NCBI GenBank assembly: GCA_022661535.1
Contig: JAKULF010000016.1
Location: forward strand, 496,001 to 560,000
Source of the DNA: Eutypa lata
Taxonomy: Eukaryota; Ascomycota; Sordariomycetes; Xylariales; Diatrypaceae
Length of the DNA: 64,000 bases
Reading direction: 5' to 3'
Part shown: positions 44,547-56,300 of the stretch, one piece after another
Position numbering within the stretch: position 1 is the first letter of the stretch
Layout of the letters: each line of letters starts with the position of its first letter
Notes under the pieces: model-generated
Database searches by the model: none
Told to the model about the DNA's origin: nothing
The model's input: the letters and a program-made list of their open reading frames with translations, nothing else
Position numbers and translations under genes: made by a program

Positions 44547-46094
44547 ATGTCTCCCAAAGAACAAAAAAATGTGCTACTCATAGTGGCCGATGATTTGGGC
44601 CTCATGCTCGGTTGCTACGGTCTCAAGGCAATCAAGACTCCCCACGTCGACCAACTTGCCGCCCAGGGGACTAGGTTTACAAATGCCTTTGCCAGTACGG
44701 CATCATGTAGTGGCAGTCGGTCAACCATCTATACCGGGCTCCACACGCATCAGAATGGGCAGTACGGGCTCCAACATGGACGGTGTCATTTTCAAACCCT
44801 CGACCACATCGAGACGACACCGCAAGTCTTCAACTCCCTCGGATACCAGACTGGTATCATCGGTAAGGTACACGTGGGGCCCCCTGAAGTCTATCCATGG
44901 GAGTGGTATGGACCGAGTCTCAGCCGCGACGTGAGACAGAATGCCGCAGAGGCTGCTCAATTCTTTGACAAGGCAGCCGAGACTGGGCGGCCGTTCCACC
45001 TGACGGTCGGGCTGCGGGACCCTCATCGCGACGAAACGCGAAAGGGGTTCGGGAATGACGAGGACGATGTAATAGACATCAACTTTCCTGATTATAAGGC
45101 CGAGGACGTCGAAATCCCTCCTTTTATCAGGGATGTTCCGGAACTGCGAACAGAACTCGTCGAGTACTACAAGTCGATTAGTCGAATGGACCTCGGCGTC
45201 GGGCTAATTCTCTCAGAGCTAGAGAAACGTGGTCTGGATAAGAACACTCTCGTGATATTTGTTAGTGATAACGGCTCCCCGTTTCTCAACTCGAAGACCA
45301 CGTTGTACGATGCCGGTGTGAGACTGCCTCTCCTCGTGCGCCAACCTAGCGGAAACTCAGGGGTCGTGAACCCTAACATGATTTCGTTCCTCGATATTTT
45401 GCCTACGTGCATCGAGTGGGCAGGTGTCCAAGATGGCGATATTAGAACAAGCAATTCGGGAAAGTCTCCACCCAGGAGAGGCACCCCCTTTCTCCGTATA
45501 CTCAGTGAGAGCGATGTATTAGCGTCCGAAAAGTGGACACAGCACGTCTTCGGCTCGCACACCTTTCACGAAGTCCAAAACTACTGGCCGACTCGTTTCA
45601 TGCGGGATCACAAGTACAAGTACCACCGCAACATAGCCTGGCGGCTCGATTTCCCCTTCGCAAGCGATCTGTACAGCAGCCTAAGTTGGGAAGGCATTCG
45701 GAACGCTGCGCCGCTCCCTTCAGACGAGTCCGATACCCCGGAGGTGATGCTTGGTCGGCGGCGACTACAGAATTACATTTTCCGAGGGCCTGAAGAGTTG
45801 TTCGACCTAGAAAGTGACCCAGAGGAGGTGGACAACTTGGCGGGGAAGCCCCAGTTTGAGTCTACATTAAAGGAGATGCGGGCGAAGCTAGAAGATTGGC
45901 AGTATCAGACGGACGACTCGTGGCTTTTCAGAGACGGCGTGAGTGTCCTGGCTACAGGAGCGGCGCAGAAGCTTGGGATGAAGCTGCCAGACCGCTTTGA
46001 TTTCGATCCAAAAAACCCTGGAAGCGCCGTTGGTCCTCATTGGGTTCCAGCCTCGTCTAAGAGCTCAGAATCGGCGATGATTGAATTCGGCTGA
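44547..46094 (+). CDS. Sulfatase (alkaline-phosphatase superfamily), atypical CSGSR motif
   Basis: A single exon of 515 codons with no signal peptide, so it is probably cytosolic. Metal-binding Asp15/Asp16 lie in NVLLIVADDLG, and the second metal site is VSDNGSP (Asp241/Asn242). The family signature at 54-64 is CSGSRSTIYTG. Sulfatases usually have C-x-P-x-R, whose Cys is oxidised to formylglycine; here Pro is Gly (Gly56) while Cys54 and Arg58 remain. KVHVGP (107-112), RDPHRD and RRRLQNYIFRGPEELFDLESDPEEVDNLA are also typical of type-I sulfatases. The enzyme probably hydrolyses a sulfate ester or sulfamate for sulfur scavenging. The substrate is unknown, and the motif change raises the question of whether formylglycine is formed. 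Confidence 0.92.
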   Translation: MSPKEQKNVLLIVADDLGLMLGCYGLKAIKTPHVDQLAAQGTRFTNAFASTASCSGSRSTIYTGLHTHQNGQYGLQHGRCHFQTLDHIETTPQVFNSLGYQTGIIGKVHVGPPEVYPWEWYGPSLSRDVRQNAAEAAQFFDKAAETGRPFHLTVGLRDPHRDETRKGFGNDEDDVIDINFPDYKAEDVEIPPFIRDVPELRTELVEYYKSISRMDLGVGLILSELEKRGLDKNTLVIFVSDNGSPFLNSKTTLYDAGVRLPLLVRQPSGNSGVVNPNMISFLDILPTCIEWAGVQDGDIRTSNSGKSPPRRGTPFLRILSESDVLASEKWTQHVFGSHTFHEVQNYWPTRFMRDHKYKYHRNIAWRLDFPFASDLYSSLSWEGIRNAAPLPSDESDTPEVMLGRRRLQNYIFRGPEELFDLESDPEEVDNLAGKPQFESTLKEMRAKLEDWQYQTDDSWLFRDGVSVLATGAAQKLGMKLPDRFDFDPKNPGSAVGPHWVPASSKSSESAMIEFG

Positions 46095-47115
46095 GTCTAC
46101 GTTTTCGTGGCGGTATCATGTTACTCCACGTACTAAACACGTCTTTATAAAGAAACAAAAATGGTAATGAAATTATCACGTACGGACTGAGCAGATGGAG
46201 CGTAGCATGGCATGTGAAGCTTTATGTAGGGCATATAGTACATGTGCACAATGGCACACTAGTTGAGTAGAAGGCTGAGCTCTGTGCAAATATATGTCTA
46301 GATACGTCCTAAAAAGAACTTATAAAAGAATGAGAAGCGATCCAGTCTAACTGCTTAATAAGTAACTTCCCAGGGAGCCCAAGGGTTAGTGACAATTTTG
46401 ATAGCATATTGTAAATCAAGTAATGAAGTGAAAAAGAGAAATGGGCATAAGAATACAACGTGGATTATATATAACGGGTTGTAATGCTTAGCCATTCATG
46501 TACAGAGTAAAAGCTGGTATAAAGCAGTACCCAAAGCATCTAGAAATACTGCTTTGATTCATCGCGTAAGATATTATTGCTTGCACAACCAGGGGTTGCG
46601 TAGTCGCAAATCTTACCAAGGAAAAACGTGGTATGTGGTTAGGAAGCAGAGCCTATTAATGAAAAATGATCACGGATGCGATTGCAAATCTACATTTACT
46701 TTCGGAACAGACAGCAAGCCATGACAGGTCCGATTTCCGCGTTAAGCACTTGCCAGGCAGATCGTTGTCAATGGCGTAGTGGTCACCCATGGAACCTTTC
46801 TTCGATAGCCAATCTTGAATAGGGGTATATCCAAGATAAGAAAGTGCGGCCGGAAGTCAAGACTGTTGGTCGAGGAATGTTGCTGACAATGGTGGGTATT
46901 CATCAAACATGAGTTATATTTTGCTAAAGCCTCAAGCAATTCCCTAAATTACATTTACGGTGCTTTATATATCGAAGTTAAAACTTATGTCGTTTGTGAT
47001 CTCGTGTTTTGCGAACTACCTATGTAATTATAATTTATATGCTTAAACTCCTATCTCACAGCCTTTGACAATGTTCTAACCCCCTCGCTGCTTAGCTAGC
47101 GTTCCTAGAAGCCTG
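46095..47115. other. Intergenic, no recognised gene
   Basis: About 1 kb holding the 3' ends of two convergent genes. Only short frames without recognisable composition. Confidence 0.5.
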
Positions 47116-47866
47116 CTACTCACTTCCTTTAGTCCTACTAGCCTCATCCCAGTATTGGTCACCACGGTCTACACAGGTCCCCGAGCCATAGTAAAACGTT
47201 CCATGGTCGTTCATATTGGGGCTTCTGATTGTGTAGGGAGAGCCACATTCCTTGCCCCCGCAAACATTATATGAGCATGACTGAACAGCGTACTACTATT
47301 TATTGCCTCGCATTAGTCGCATGAAAAAAGAATTGGCAACGGGCCGCTTATTCAGAGACGTAATTGCCTTACCTCCGTGTGCCCAACTGCCACAAAGGCG
47401 CAGATTTCCTCGGCTTTCCCATGGCCGATATTCTCGCAATCGTGCTCGTATTCACCGGAGGTCCAGTTCTTGGTTACGGAAAAGCCGATGGCGGCCCACT
47501 CACCGCTGCCTACGATTGAAGCGCTTATCTCCGTTGTTTCTGAACTCTCGTGGCCCACGACAGCAGGACATTTGACACCGTTCTATGTTGACTTTTATCA
47601 GATCAAAACTCATGATGTTCATTAAGGAGAAGAGGGAAGGGGGGGGGGTGGCGGTTACCTACCGTCAATTGTTTGGCCATGCGGATTTGATACGGATTAC
47701 CGTCTCCTACCGTCTCGATAGAACTTCCAGTCCAAACACACTGGTATTGTCGTGAAGCTAGTTCGGACTGGCTTGAACCACCTTAGACATTCATAGGGAA
47801 CGAGACGGAAAAATGGAAAGGCGCCACTATCATTGCCAGGAGAAGGTTTAAAGGTAGTTTATGCAT
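47116..47866 (-). pseudogene. Small secreted Cys-containing protein gene with a premature stop
   Basis: Three exons on the minus strand: 47663-47866, 47373-47582 and 47116-47280. Introns are 80 and 92 nt, and every junction is in phase 0. The first exon opens with a clear signal peptide (MHKLPLNLLLAMIVAPFHFS). At codon 28 (47783-47785) a TAA stop interrupts the frame. Beyond it the frame continues, open, through all three exons to the TAG at 47116-47118 for 164 further codons. These include well-spaced Cys residues (RQYQCVWTG, KCPAVVG, CENIGHGKAEEICAF, CSYNVCGGKECGSPY, GSGTCVDRG). A single C-to-T change from CAA would explain the stop. The family is unknown; small secreted Cys proteins are often effector-like or antimicrobial, but nothing shows that here. 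Readthrough or an assembly error cannot be excluded. Confidence 0.65.
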
Positions 47867-50800
47867 AGTCGCAATAAGGGAGAATCAGATGGCTGTAATA
47901 AAAATTGCGGATAAAAAGTAGAGGGTGGAAAATAAATGGAGTTGACTTTTGGTATCGGTGGTTGGGTTGTCTTGAGCCTTCTATATGGTGTAATAGCGAG
48001 GAAATCATTTACTATATAGCCAGCTACTCAAAAGCAACTGTTTCCTAATGGAAAATATCTTGATTAGGCCACACGTCAGTGGCTTCGATTTGAAGTTTAT
48101 TATAAGACCCAAAAATAGGCTTTGTCCTATTACTCATTGTGGCTTCGCGGGATCTTTCGCCTTATACGAGGTCATATCAATCAGCCCCCCGTATGTAAAC
48201 CAACGTTGAGTCTATGAGGATGCTAGATTACATTGTATAAGCTATTGTAATGTCCCATAATGTATGAACATCTTTACTTTGGTAACATATAGTTCCTGCA
48301 GGATCGACTAAGCCGTAGTGCAGGGCTTTCCATCTTTGCTATTAAGGTGAACCCCGCCCCTCCCCTTTATAAACCACCATGTTCCATGTTACGATACGTA
48401 CCTAGCCAGCACAACAGGCTATATGAACAACGGGCTGTATGTAGGACATGTAGATAGATGATAGGTGGATATAGCCCCAGGGAATAATGGGTGCCTAAAT
48501 GATTATAATTACCGTTCCACATCTTCGCCTTGCTAACTCGTGTAAGTACTGAGCATACGCCTAGAAGTAGCCAGCCGGGTGTTACAAGCACCTTCACGCT
48601 CACGTTGACTTCGATATTTGGTGGTTCTACGTTTACTCGTCTGGTAATAACACCGGGGACAACACACTCAGGCACTTCGACCTCGTCTCACTCTTCGGGT
48701 GGGGTCATGGCAAGGTATCTGCTCTACTACTTAAAGAACGCCTTCTGTCATGGACCTTCCCTTTGCTTCCCTTCCCTCCTAATCTGAAATCTTCACCATA
48801 TAAAGAAGCATCCGTATACGCGTCCCTACGATCCGTAACAGCAGTTACGAGATGCAAGGAAATTGTACCAACAGCAAAAGTTATCGGATATCTATGACAA
48901 GCAGGGTGGATTTGTGTCACAGACATCATCCCTTTATCTATACGCGTTTATACTACCAACATTCACACGTAGTGACACTAGAATCTCCACTGCTCCCTCC
49001 GTTCATTATACCTATCTACGCATAGTTAGATAATAGAGGAACCAGGTGCCAAGGTACTAATGCTGCCAACAGCGCGGCGTAGATCAATCTAGTCAGCTAC
49101 GGTACCATGCCGACCAAGTACGCCGATGGTGATTGGCCAAGTTAGCATGTAGTTAGCCGGCCGCAGCCGGCCATAGTTAGTCCTACAATTTGCGTCCCGA
49201 ACAGTCGGAACTGTCAGTCAGTTAGGAGTTTGTGGTTCCTGACTTATTAACTTAGTAGCACAGACTGGTGTAGGGGAGACCTTGCTCATTAGCGAAGAAC
49301 TAATTATGACATCAGATTCTAACAACACGTATTGTACAAGTCCCAGTGGGGAAAATCTTTTACGTATAATAGTAGGGTAGGTAGATCCGGTTCTTAAGCA
49401 ATATCATGAGATGAAAGGTAATACTGGTGATATATATGTCTTGAGTGGGTTACCCCTTTCCTATGTAATAGAAGGTTCAGGGTGAGTGAGAAGCATTTTG
49501 TAGTGTAATTCTATTAGTTTATTATATTCCCCAGCAACCATTTCTGGAATTAATTATAGTAGGTAAATGACAAACATAACATTATAGAAGAAACCGAACG
49601 TAGAATCACCGTCGGTTAACACGAAGTGAGGCTAGCCATGGTGAATATCCAGACGAGGGGGTCCCGAAACATGTTGAGTCTCAACTGAGTCTTCATCCCA
49701 TATCCCCTATTCATTAACTAGTCGATTGGTAGCGGCGATATACATCGATGACCACGACAAGACATCACAATAAACAGCAACAAGGGGGGGGCTTTGCGAT
49801 GGACAAGAATCCATGGACAGCTTCTTCGAACGATTAATAAGTGCTTTTATTGTGCGTACAGATTGCATGCATGCATGCACTGCATTCAGTCAGTCAGTCA
49901 ATCAATCAGTAAGTTGCCTCAGTCAGCGAGCGTTATCTCATCCTTCTGTTTCGTTCTGTTCTACCGGCTCCCTCACTCGCTCCCTCCCTCCCTCCAACTT
50001 CGGGACATTAGAAGTCCATCCATCCGCGATATACTGAGAAAAATAATATCAAATGCAGGGAAGAAAAAAAAGAGCAAATGACCAAAGCAACACCGAGACG
50101 CTCCCGAAAAGGGGGGAGTAGGTAACCAACGCCGCCGCCCGCCCGCCTGCCCGCCCGTCGTCCATTGAAAATGCAATCCACCACATATAGAGGAAGCGAA
50201 GAGACACAGGAGTGTGGATGCATGAGAAGAGTCGACGCAGTCGATCCATTCATCCATCCCTTAAAGGCGTTAGGTCGATGTGAGAGTGGGGAGTTTATAG
50301 TTGGGTGCCAGGCGGTGAGTGGAAATGAATGAATGGCACGGCGATAGAACTTCCATGTACGGAAACCACTCCCTTCGTCAAAGCAAAAACTTCAACCGAT
50401 CTGGTATCCACTTCCAGACTTCTCCTCGCATGCTGTCCGCTGCATCCCTTCACCCCAACAGGAGTCTAACTTTTTTTTTTCCATCTCAGCGCAAAACCAG
50501 AACAATTCAAGCAACGCAGTAAAATCTTCGTCTTCATCTTCATCGTGTCGTTCTTCGTGTCCAACCGCACATTAGCTAGGCTGGCCTGTCGAGGCATAAT
50601 TACCCAAAAAGGTGCTGATCTTCCCCGCAGACAACAGGGAAGACCAGTTCATTAGGAGGGTAGCATTTCCCCTTTCGCTTTCACCACCCAACCAGCTAAC
50701 GTCGCGTTGCCATCTAATGTGATGTGCATATGCGTCATAACAGCGTAACCATCGTGATGGGGACTTAGACTCGGGGCCGCTAAACAGACGAAGCAAGCGG

Positions 50801-51462
50801 CAGAGGTCCAAGGTAATCCCCCGGAGGGTATAGGAGTTCTTTGTTTCTTTTCGAGTCGTGATGCCGTGAATGGTCGCCCATGAGCTGTTGTAAAATGTAT
50901 CCAGAAGGTAGTTTTCTTTGTAACCGGTAGCGTTGGTCATCATCATGAGGGGGTATTGTAGCATTTGAGAGCGTTGCGATGTTAACGTTCCCCTTATCCG
51001 GGACTGGATTCAACCCATCGCCGTCGATAAAACTCCGTACCACACAATAGGACGTTTTCACCCAATCCTAAAAAAGGGACGGAGCCAAGGGAAGAATAAA
51101 ATAAAATAAATAAAAGCTGAAAGATAAAATTCCAAAAACACATTTCAGAACTGATAAAAACATATTACAAGATCGTATTAAGAAGCTGTTCTCCACCAAG
51201 GGGAGAATGTCGCCAGTCGTATGAATATTCAAATCATCGTTAAGAACCTCGACATGGCATAGTGACGTACCATGCCAGCACGGGAAAGACAGATGAATCT
51301 ATATCGTGAATCATTTCTCATTGCGGGGATATTATGGCATGGAGATGCAGGGTTCGTTCACGTGGGTCGGGGTATCTTGAAACATCAGTGATATCGCGAA
51401 GTGCCGGAGCTGCGGCCAGCATCAGATGAGTCTACGAGGAAGTCTCAGTCAGTTGAAAGTCT
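47867..51462. other. Long intergenic region with simple repeats
   Basis: About 3.6 kb with no gene recognised. A Ser/Thr-rich plus-strand frame at 48530-48787 is low complexity and not convincing. Simple repeats occur at 49865-49995. The last 400 bases are 3' flank of the minus-strand Pin4-like gene. Confidence 0.5.
49865..49910. repeat. Tetranucleotide microsatellites
   Basis: A run of GCAT units (49865-49880) is followed by CAGT/CAAT units (49887-49910). A CCCT-type run (about 49980-49995) lies further on. All are noncoding. Confidence 0.8.
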
Positions 51463-53365
51463 TTAAAATCCTTGGATGGAGGTGAACCTACCACTACCTC
51501 GTTGCATGTGGCCTCGGCTACGGCCGCTGAACCCTTGATTCGCCTCACCCCACTCCGGGCCGCGTGGCTGTCTCTCAGGAACGTTCCGGTTTGCGCTACT
51601 AGTGGCACTGGGTCGTTGGCTTCCGATAGCACCAGGGTTCTCTCTGGAACGGAGATGGGCGCTGTTGGGGTCAAATCCAAGACTCATGGAGCTCATACTA
51701 CCGGCCAATAAAGCCTCGGTGCTTGAGGTCGCATTCTGAGCCGAGGTGGGCGTTAGGTTGGGCGGCGTGGTCAAGGAGCTCTGAGAGAAGTCCTGGTACC
51801 GTGCGCCAAGTCCATTACCTAGACCGGCATAGCTTGATCCTGAAGGAGCAGGGCTCGGACTATGCGTTCGCAGGTCGGCGAAGCTCTTAGCGGCGCGTAG
51901 GTTGTTTGGGATGCCGTTATCGGGGCTGCCTGGAAGCTCCAGAGTAGGGCCTTGTCGACCTAGAGCATGATATGCGCTCGAGCCGATTCGAGATTCAGTG
52001 AAATCAAATGTAGCAGCGCGACTCAGGCCACGCCTATGGTCCTCCCAGGAGACACTGGGCAACTGAGCCTGCGTATGAACCGGAGGAGAGTTCTGGGCTC
52101 GCTTCATGATCTGAATCTGTCTTCGGTCAGCTTCACCGACAGACCTGTGCTCTAAGCCCATATTATGCGCGAGAATATGTATCTGTCGGCGCTGCTCGGG
52201 AGCGACATCTGGTGAGAAGATGTGAACTTCTCGGCTGTGGTCGTTCTTGAAAAGCGTGAGCTGCGTGTAGAATTCTAGAGTCGTCGGGTCGTTCAGATCA
52301 ACATCTCCTACTTGATAAGTTAGTAAAACCCAAGCATAGCAACACCAAGATATCGACTACTCACGCAAGGGCGAATTGCTCGCTTGTTTATTCATGGAAA
52401 TACCGAGAGCTTGAAGCGCATTCTGCTGATGCGCTGGTAACGGCGCCCGGTGCTGTTCCTCCAGTTGACCACGCTTCTCACGCTTTTCCCGATCGATCCG
52501 GTCTCGCTCATCCTGGGGTAGCATCTTCTTATACTCAACCCGGAGTTTGCGCCCCATGACTTCTAGCCCATTCATCTTCTGAATCACAACTGCAGTATCC
52601 TCGGGAGTCGAGAAATTGGCAAATGCCAGTCCGCGAAATACGCCCTTGTCAAAATGGTAGTTGAAAGCATAGGGTTGCGGTAGATTCATGGTTGCCATCA
52701 GGCCCTGCAAAACCTCCTTTCTGCACTGAAACTGGATATTCTTGATGACAATAGCGGTAGGGATAAGCTGTTCCGAATCCGCTGAGCCAGGAGTTGTCAT
52801 CATTCCACGAGAATCGGCCATCGCGGATAAATCATGGTCACCACCGTTCATCCCCACATTGGGATCAAAGAGCTGAGGTATGGAAGACATCCCCATGTTC
52901 CCGTGTTCGTTGGTCCAGTTCTAAAATAATAGATATCAGCAGTCCGTTTAATCGCTACGAATCTGTCATCGGGGTTTGTGAGTTGGTACTAACCGAAGGT
53001 AAAGCGGCGCGTCGGTTTACCGCTCTCGCGCCTAGTCTTCCGTTGCCATTCATGGGACCGTTCATAGTAGCCACACCGCCATTATAACCCCATGTCTGAT
53101 TGTTGTCTAGCATATAAGTCGACTGGATCGTGCTCGGAGCACCCATGCGATCGAATCGAGACAAAGGATCGAGACCGGAAGAACCACCAATCCGATCATC
53201 CGAAGGGTACTGGCTAAAAGGGTCAAAAGGGCCGCGACCCTGTCGGTTACCTCCTATAGTTGAGTTCATGCCTACTGTAGCATAACCTTGTCTCGTCGAA
53301 CCTGGCGACCTGTTGGTGGAGGCAGGAAAATCGTAATACATGTCGTGTTGTGGTTGTTGATTCAT
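51463..53365 (-). CDS. RRM-R3H RNA-binding protein of the Pin4/Cip2 type
   Basis: Three exons on the minus strand: 52994-53365, 52365-52920 and 51463-52307. Introns are 73 and 57 nt, and the 590-aa product keeps phase. The N-terminal 170 residues are Gln/Asn/Gly/Ser rich. An RRM lies at 178-256 with RNP2 AIVIKNI (180-186) and RNP1 FRGLAFANF (219-227). It is followed by a charged helix (DERDRIDREKREKRGQLEEQ) and an R3H domain at about 318-380. That domain includes RRQIHILAHNMGLEHRSVGEADRR, with Arg349 and His353 as the RxxxH pair. The C-terminal 200 residues are Ser/Pro rich. This RRM-then-R3H order is that of budding-yeast Pin4/Mdt1 and fission-yeast Cip1/Cip2, which bind mRNA in stress and cell-cycle control. 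The start was taken at the ATG at 53365; the frame is open further upstream, but that part lacks family character. Confidence 0.9.
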
Positions 53366-56300
53366 GATTACGAAAATATTGTGTTCGAGGGTCGATGCAG
53401 CTGCGGTGGGGGGTGGACCAGCAAGCTGCAGCTCCCGCAGTTGCGGCGGAGAAAGAACAATGCAGGAGAGGAGGAGTCGGGAGTCGGAAGAAGGCGACGT
53501 GAGTGGTTCAGATGGGAGGAGAAAGAACGAACAAAGCGATATGTACGTTTGTATGTATATAGGTATAGGAATACACCGTTTGCACCGCCTTGCAGAACAA
53601 GACGATTCTTCTCCGGTTACTGCAGCAAGCAGCACTGACACGAGCGACAAGCAAAATCAACCAATATGTCGGTTCGGGCGCGCGGGACGAAATGCGTTTG
53701 GCAGAATACCTAGGTAGGTAGAAAGAGGTTCGATTCGGGTGTTGTGCAGCGGGAGTGAGCGGCAACCTAAGCAAGCAAGATCCAAAGCGAAAATGAATAA
53801 ACCACCGAAGCCCAAGCCCAAAGCACACAAGAAAGTTGAATAATATTCTACCTAACCTATAGGGAGTAAGGCAAGGGGGGGAAGGGATACAAGGAGACAA
53901 GAAGTCTGCCTAAAAGAGGTAAGTAGGCTGGTTGGTAAGAGGACGTATGGTGGTAGGTATACCTAGGTCAAATTATGGTCGACGGAGAATGACTGGCTTC
54001 AACTGCACTGACCGATCGACTGAGGGACTGGCGGAGGGAACTTGGTTGGTTGGCTGACCTGTGAGATAGTGCCGGCTTGGATTGGATGGAGAGGATGATG
54101 GAAGGGGGAATCAAGTAAGAATCTGGAGATTTGGTTGGGCGACAAGAGATGCGGGAAGCCGTAAAATCAAGTAGCACCAGTCATTCACGGACCACAAGAA
54201 GGGAAAGGGGGAAAGAAAGGAAAAAAAAAGGTTGTAGTCCACACACAGGCCACACACACAAGCCACAAGATGGACCCAGAATTTTTCAAGTCTAATACAG
54301 TAAGAGGTAAGGTAGGTAATAGGTAGTGGTTAGCTAAAGTCCAGCGTATATATATGCGATAGGTGGAAATATAGTGTAGCACTGCAGTGATGGCTTGAGA
54401 TGTAAGGTCGCTTGGGTCGCTAGAGCAAGGAATATAATGTTTAAACCTCCCTCTCTCTCTGCCTATATTCCTCTTCTCATTTATTGATCGCGCATTTGAT
54501 TTGGTCGAATGAAAAGAAATGTGAGAGACTAATAAGGTAGATAAGGTGGGAAAAAATTCAAAGCGACGATGGTGGAGGAGAGGGCAAGAGGGTAACTAAG
54601 TGAGAAGAGAAAAAGGCGGCATACAAGGTTAAAACCAGGTTTTGTTTGGCGTGAAAGGGTCCCCCGGAAGACCGCACTAGCTTTATTCGAGCCGCTTTTC
54701 TTTTTGGTTTTTTTTCCCTCTCTTTTTTTATTATTACCTGCTCCTCTCTCTTATTAACCTCCCCTCCAATAAATCCACTAACTGACTTTGTTACCAAGTG
54801 GGGGGGTGAGAGCCCTACCTGAACTGAAGCCTGGGACGTGGGCGGAACTCTAACACTTATGTAGGTAAGTTAGTGGCTGTGCTTTTGCATGCGATAGGTA
54901 CCTATGTAGGTAGCTCCATACATACACCAGCCACAAGGGTAGCTTTGCATACAGACAAACATACAAAGTACCTACCTAGGTATGTAGGTACAGCTGAGGC
55001 AACTTGGTGGGAGTCAGGTTGATCCTGATAACTATCGGTTAAAGTACTAAAAAGACAAAGACCGAAATACGACAGAAACAGAACAAGAATCAATACCAAA
55101 GTGAAGTGATGGACACAACAGAGCTCATGACCGTAGCCTTAAAGATATAGGCTCAGGGCTACCAAAGAAAGGTTCGTATGAACTCTCGCCTTTATAGCTT
55201 GCCAAGCACACCTAACAGCCAATGATCCCAAAGAGGAAGAGGTCTCATCGAAAGGATATCAACGACAAGCCAAACAGAAATCCAGTAATCGAGCAGAGAA
55301 GATGAGTGGAGAGGTAATAATATAGAAATATGCCCTGCTAACTAACGATTCGCTGCTTCTAGATGCTTACTCTTTTGGTTACTCAACCTCCTGACGTTAC
55401 CTCTTTGACGATGTCATCAAGACCTTTCCACGAGGGTATGATGAATGTCGTATGGCCCAGTAGCTAAATGCCAAGATGTGGATCAAAGGTAACAGCTGCA
55501 AGATGAGGCGCACACGATATAGCCAATCAGTAGCATGTCTTATATGATGAAAGAATAATACGTATATCAAAATTGTTATTAAATAGTTCAGGGGAAAGTG
55601 TAAGGGGTCTTGTACAATACATGCTATACATGTATGTATGTAAGGCGTAGGCAGCAGAGTTAGTGGATACCGAAAAGGAGTTAGCATTGGTATCGCCTTC
55701 CAAGCCAATAGCTACATAACTACCGACCTACCCAGCCAGCCAGCTATCTACCTACCTAGGTGGGTAACTTATCTTTTGGCAGGTAAAGATTGTTTGAAAC
55801 TTTATGCAAAAGATGGAATGTTCAGTCAAGCCGAGTAAAGAGAGGTAGGTAGTAACGTTTAGATGTGAATAATTATTCAAAGCTCATACTTGGAAAAAGG
55901 CCAAGTTCATAGCAATCAATCCCGCTTCTGCCAGCCTACGTAGTTGGTGAGCATAGCAAACTTAGTTCGAGCTCAATGGGCGAGGAAGAGAAGGCAAATC
56001 ACTAAATTAACTGTGCACAGGCGCTATTCTAACTAAAACATAGCACCAACTAACATAATGGCACTGTGCACCATGAGGTGCTACCTCTAGCTTTTAGTAT
56101 AATGACCATTCGGCTAGCTTCCAGCTCCTCTATAGCGTCTTGGTGGGGTTATAGGTGGTCACTAGTCCATTAACATAGGGGCAACTCAGCCTCTGAGCTT
56201 AGCAGTTTGCTACAGTGTTAAAAGGCAATTTCTACAGTAAGCTTGTATGTCTATTATGTGCGAGTACGAAGGAAGACCTGTGGCGTTAAGCTTGGGAGAC

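Noticed and set aside
48530..48787. Ser/Thr-rich 85-codon frame, possible secreted protein
   Set aside because: It is low complexity, has no signal peptide, and stops appear on both sides.
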